From positions 1 through 26,892 of the forward strand of contig JAGAXP010000054.1 in NCBI GenBank assembly GCA_017940955.1: a stretch of DNA of 26,892 nucleotides. Direction: 5' to 3'. Source of the DNA: Oribacterium sp. GTDB lineage: Bacteria; Bacillota_A; Clostridia; Lachnospirales; Lachnospiraceae. Position numbers and translations under genes: made by a program. The notes under the pieces were generated by a model. The model saw only the letters and a program-made list of their open reading frames with translations, had not been told where the DNA came from and made no database searches. Below, one piece after another: positions 24,637 to 26,892 of the stretch; within the stretch, counting starts at the first letter, position 1; the number at the start of each line of letters is the position of its first letter.

Positions 24637-25077
24637 ATGACAAAATTCGAAACACTTCAGAAAGATATGATAGCTGCTATGAAGGCAAGAGATAAAGCCA
24701 GAAAGGATGCAATCTCTTCCCTTATCTCAGATGTAAAGAAGGTAGCTATAGACGCCGGAACAAGAGACAATATCAGTGATGACCTCGTAGATCAGGTAAC
24801 CATCAAGTCTCTTAAGACAGTAAAAGAGCAGATTGATACATGTCCGGACGACAGAAAAGAACTTAAGGCAGAGTATATGTTCAGATATGATGTCATAGCG
24901 GAATATGCTCCTAAAATGATGTCTGAGGATGAGATCAAAGCATTCCTTAATGAGAAATTCTCTGATGTGATTGCGACAAAGAATAAGGGAGCAATAATGA
25001 AAGAAATAATGCCGGCTCTTAAAGGAAAGGCGGATGGTAAGATGATCAATATGATCGTGGCGGAGTTTTGTAAGTAA
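24637..25077 (+). CDS. GatB/YqeY domain protein
   Basis: A protein of 146 residues, the normal YqeY length. The pattern is FETLQKDMIAAMKARDKARK at the start, ISSLISDVKKVAIDAG, EYAPKMMSEDEIKAFLNE, and the diagnostic KNKGAIMKEIMPALKGKADG followed by MINMIVAEFC. YqeY-type proteins share the tRNA-binding tail domain of GatB amidotransferase subunits and are thought to act in tRNA-linked processes; the precise role is unknown. GAAGGT lies upstream of the ATG. It is 76 bases after the BREX-coupled small gene and marks the return to ordinary chromosomal genes. Confidence 0.93.
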   Translation: MTKFETLQKDMIAAMKARDKARKDAISSLISDVKKVAIDAGTRDNISDDLVDQVTIKSLKTVKEQIDTCPDDRKELKAEYMFRYDVIAEYAPKMMSEDEIKAFLNEKFSDVIATKNKGAIMKEIMPALKGKADGKMINMIVAEFCK

Positions 25078-25088
25078 AAGTATTGAAA

Positions 25089-25271
25089 ATGAAGACAGAT
25101 AAAAAATTGGTCAGAAAACCGTTAGGTAAGAAGTCACCGGAAAAGATATTAACAGTCGGAACAGCAAACTTCATATTTGACAGAGATAATAAGTATTATA
25201 TGTCCGCAGGAGACTGGCTGATTATTTTGGGATATCGAAGTCTACAGCGGCATCAAAGGCGGGAGATATAA
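25089..25271 (+). CDS. Small unknown protein (60 aa)
   Basis: The ORF starts at the ATG at 25089 (a TTG at 25083 is also in frame) and encodes a basic protein, MKTDKKLVRKPLGKKSPEKI..., with a short FIFDRDNKYYMSAGDWLIIL segment. It is not recognised. It begins 11 bases after yqeY and ends 5 bases before the next small ORF, so the run of genes looks co-transcribed. The ribosome site is weak. It may be real or a decayed fragment. Confidence 0.4.
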   Translation: MKTDKKLVRKPLGKKSPEKILTVGTANFIFDRDNKYYMSAGDWLIILGYRSLQRHQRREI

Positions 25272-25276
25272 AGAAA

Positions 25277-25477
25277 ATGTTTAATATCAGCGTTTTCAGT
25301 GGTGAATGGACAGCAGCATCAAAGATGGGCAGCAATCCTATGATATGGATGGTAAGCATCAATGGTCTTCCGGTTGATGCACGATTTATTCCGCTTGAAT
25401 ATCAAAAAATATGTTATGAACGAGGGTTAATACCATATGTTCCCGCACTTAAGGATAAGGAAAATAGCTGTGAATAA
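25277..25477 (+). CDS. Small unknown protein (66 aa)
   Basis: A 66-residue frame, MFNISVFSGEWTAASKMGSN..., containing VSINGLPVDARFIPLEYQKI and ending in a charged tail. It has no recognised family, signal peptide or membrane segment. GGGAGA lies a few bases upstream of the ATG. The tidy spacing (5 bases after the previous ORF, 20 before the esterase-like gene) supports a real gene in a small plus-strand cluster. The function is unknown. Confidence 0.5.
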   Translation: MFNISVFSGEWTAASKMGSNPMIWMVSINGLPVDARFIPLEYQKICYERGLIPYVPALKDKENSCE

Positions 25478-25497
25478 TAGTTTAAGAGGACAACATT

Positions 25498-26127
25498 ATG
25501 ACAACTACAACATACGGAAATCCTGATGCAAAAATAGTTCTTATCCAGATGGTTGATGAGCATGATCTTGAAGTCATGGAATCTGAAGTGGCTGAAATAC
25601 AGAGGCTGACAAACGAAGATTTCCATATGATTGCAGTGAAGGTAAAGAACTGGAATAATGACCTATCTCCATGGGGAGCTCCAGCTGTTTTTGGTAAAGA
25701 TAATTTTGGAACCGGTGCAGGGGTCACACTATCAGAGGTGATGGAAAACTGTAAGAATCCGGAGAAGACATATATTATCGGAGGTTATTCTCTTGCCGGT
25801 TTGTTCGCATTATGGTCAGCTTATCAGGTAAATGTATTTAGGGCAGTAGCAGCCGCCTCACCTTCTGTTTGGTTTCCGGGGTTTGTGGAATATATGAGAG
25901 ATAATCGGATTTATGCTGATGCTGTTTATTTGAGTCTTGGCGACAAGGAAGAGAAAGCCAGGAATCCTGTGATAGCAGCCGTCGGGGACAGGATCAAGCA
26001 GACGTATGAAATATTGGAAGAACAAGAAATAAACACTATATTAGAATGGAATCAGGGAAACCATTTCAAAGACGCAGCTATTAGAACGGCGAAGGCATTC
26101 GCCTGGGTGATAAGGAACAGAAGGTAA
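25498..26127 (+). CDS. Esterase-like alpha/beta hydrolase
   Basis: A protein of 209 residues with a nucleophile elbow GYSLAG (96-101, Ser98), a following ASPSVWFP strand-loop (120-127) common in esterase-D-like hydrolases, an acidic LSLGDKEE turn (146-152) and a catalytic His candidate at GNHF (His189). It is shorter than most esterases because the cap region is missing. The substrate is unknown; the family includes trilactone/ester and acyl hydrolases. AAGAGGA precedes the ATG at 25498. No signal peptide is visible, so it is cytoplasmic. Confidence 0.75.
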   Translation: MTTTTYGNPDAKIVLIQMVDEHDLEVMESEVAEIQRLTNEDFHMIAVKVKNWNNDLSPWGAPAVFGKDNFGTGAGVTLSEVMENCKNPEKTYIIGGYSLAGLFALWSAYQVNVFRAVAAASPSVWFPGFVEYMRDNRIYADAVYLSLGDKEEKARNPVIAAVGDRIKQTYEILEEQEINTILEWNQGNHFKDAAIRTAKAFAWVIRNRR

Positions 26128-26191
26128 ATAGAAATATTTGTGCAATCGCAAAGATAACCATAGCATTGCTGAGAGATAATGAGTCATAATC

Positions 26192-26386
26192 ATGACAGAA
26201 GGGAAGAAAGAATGTCCACAAGACAGATGGAACCAAAAGAACAATCTTATAACTAAGACCTATAGCCTCAATAAGGACACAGTAGATGTATTTCGTGAAG
26301 CCTGTGATGCTGCCGGAGTTTCCCAGTCAGCTCAGCTTACAAAGATGATGATGGAGTCTGTTGAGAAAACTGAAGCTAGAAAGTAA
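26192..26386 (+). CDS. Ribbon-helix-helix-like small protein
   Basis: A 64-residue protein. After a polar N-terminus, the stretch TKTYSLNKDTVDVFREACDA followed by GVSQSAQLTKMMMESVEK fits a CopG-like ribbon-helix-helix: a strand, a helix, a turn at AGVS and a second helix. Such proteins bind DNA as dimers and often regulate their own operon or partner a toxin. The ribosome site is poor, and other in-frame starts are possible. The next gene follows 20 bases later and may be its partner. Confidence 0.6.
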   Translation: MTEGKKECPQDRWNQKNNLITKTYSLNKDTVDVFREACDAAGVSQSAQLTKMMMESVEKTEARK

Positions 26387-26406
26387 AGCAAACTAAGGAG
26401 TCCAAA

Positions 26407-26889
26407 ATGTTCCGTTTAGCAAACTTTAACGAAGAAAACACTGAAGAAGGCAGCGTATATCGCTACATTAGCGTAGCTGTATCGAAAACCATAATAGATT
26501 GTCTCGACGAGTATCTTGATGACACCGAAAAGTATGATGTGTTTTTTCAGTATACTTTTTCGGACAGTTTTTTTGAGAGCTTAAGCCGATATGTGTTACC
26601 GAAAGCATTATGTTTAGATGAAGGTGATGATGATGCACAGGCAGGCTATGAGTTCACTTTTTCAAAAATGAGGCGGATGAGAGAGAAGATGCTTGACCAA
26701 AATGCCGGGTATGGATACAAGTATACCTGTGATATTTTCTCCGATATAGGCATTAAACCACCGCTCATGCTACTCGGTACAGAAGAAGCAAACCGGATTG
26801 CAAATGAAGAAGAGGGTAAAAGGATCAGGGAGTACATGGATGGGTTCTATGGAAAGATTACAGGTGAGAAAGAAAGGGATGGTTTATGA
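26407..26889 (+). CDS. Unknown acidic protein (160 aa)
   Basis: An unrecognised acidic, helical protein. The N-terminus MFRLANFNEENTEEGSVYRY leads into a predicted alpha/beta part (ISVAVSKTIIDCLDEYL), then an aromatic-rich FFQYTFSDSFFESLSRYVLP segment and a C-terminal GKRIREYMDGFYGKI helix. There is no signal peptide or membrane segment. AAGGAG lies about 7 bases upstream of the ATG. It follows the ribbon-helix-helix-like gene by 20 bases, so the two may be co-transcribed. It ends three bases before the window edge. Confidence 0.65.
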   Translation: MFRLANFNEENTEEGSVYRYISVAVSKTIIDCLDEYLDDTEKYDVFFQYTFSDSFFESLSRYVLPKALCLDEGDDDAQAGYEFTFSKMRRMREKMLDQNAGYGYKYTCDIFSDIGIKPPLMLLGTEEANRIANEEEGKRIREYMDGFYGKITGEKERDGL

Positions 26890-26892
26890 AAA

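Overview
The window looks like the chromosome of an AT-rich, low-GC Gram-positive anaerobe, most likely a Lachnospiraceae-type Clostridia (Butyrivibrio/Pseudobutyrivibrio/Roseburia-like). The basis is strong AGGAGG-type ribosome sites, Lys/Glu/Asp-rich proteins, a GatB/YqeY protein, and ISL3 and IS1380 family remnants. Genus-level assignment is inference. No rRNA or tRNA genes were seen.

Left part (1-7097). The window opens inside the start of a probable ISL3-family element (minus strand; terminal inverted repeat near 111-141). A plus-strand group follows: a macro-domain protein, a coiled-coil DUF2325 protein and a PhzF-like isomerase. A palindrome separates these from a convergent two-gene minus-strand operon, a CPA2-type cation/H+ antiporter and an MgtC-like membrane protein that overlap by ATGA. 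Positions 5949-7044 are a gene graveyard: an internally deleted IS1380 transposase, an intact RelB/DinJ antitoxin, the C-terminal stump of its RelE/ParE toxin and the C-terminal stump of a YggS-like gene. A bidirectional terminator at 7052-7095 closes it.

Middle part (7098-24560). This is a complete type 1 BREX phage-defence locus: a small XRE/HTH regulator with an operator-like palindrome over its promoter, then brxA, brxB, brxC, pglX, pglZ and brxL, all on the plus strand. Two accessory genes sit between pglX and pglZ: a SEC-C motif protein, and an AlbA_2/RecG-like ATP-binding protein. A small ORF overlaps the end of brxL (TAATG). The expected division of labour, from family knowledge, is that PglX methylates host DNA for self-marking while BrxC, PglZ and BrxL with BrxA/B block phage replication.

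The most interesting structure lies in the accessory part of the BREX locus. (i) A 47-codon piece of a second pglX 3' end follows the SEC-C gene, so a pglX + SEC-C cassette appears to have replaced or been inserted beside an older pglX. (ii) The middle of pglX (about 14630-15850, after the NPPY motif) is visibly more AT-rich with different codon choice, as expected for an exchanged target-recognition region. (iii) A 21-bp-period repeat family built on GACGCGTCG-like cores occurs both inside the AlbA-type gene (as 7-residue repeats) and again, non-coding, in the 410-bp gap before pglZ.

Right part (24561-26892). This holds GatB/YqeY, two small unknown genes, an esterase-like alpha/beta hydrolase, a ribbon-helix-helix-like protein and an unknown acidic protein, all on the plus strand.
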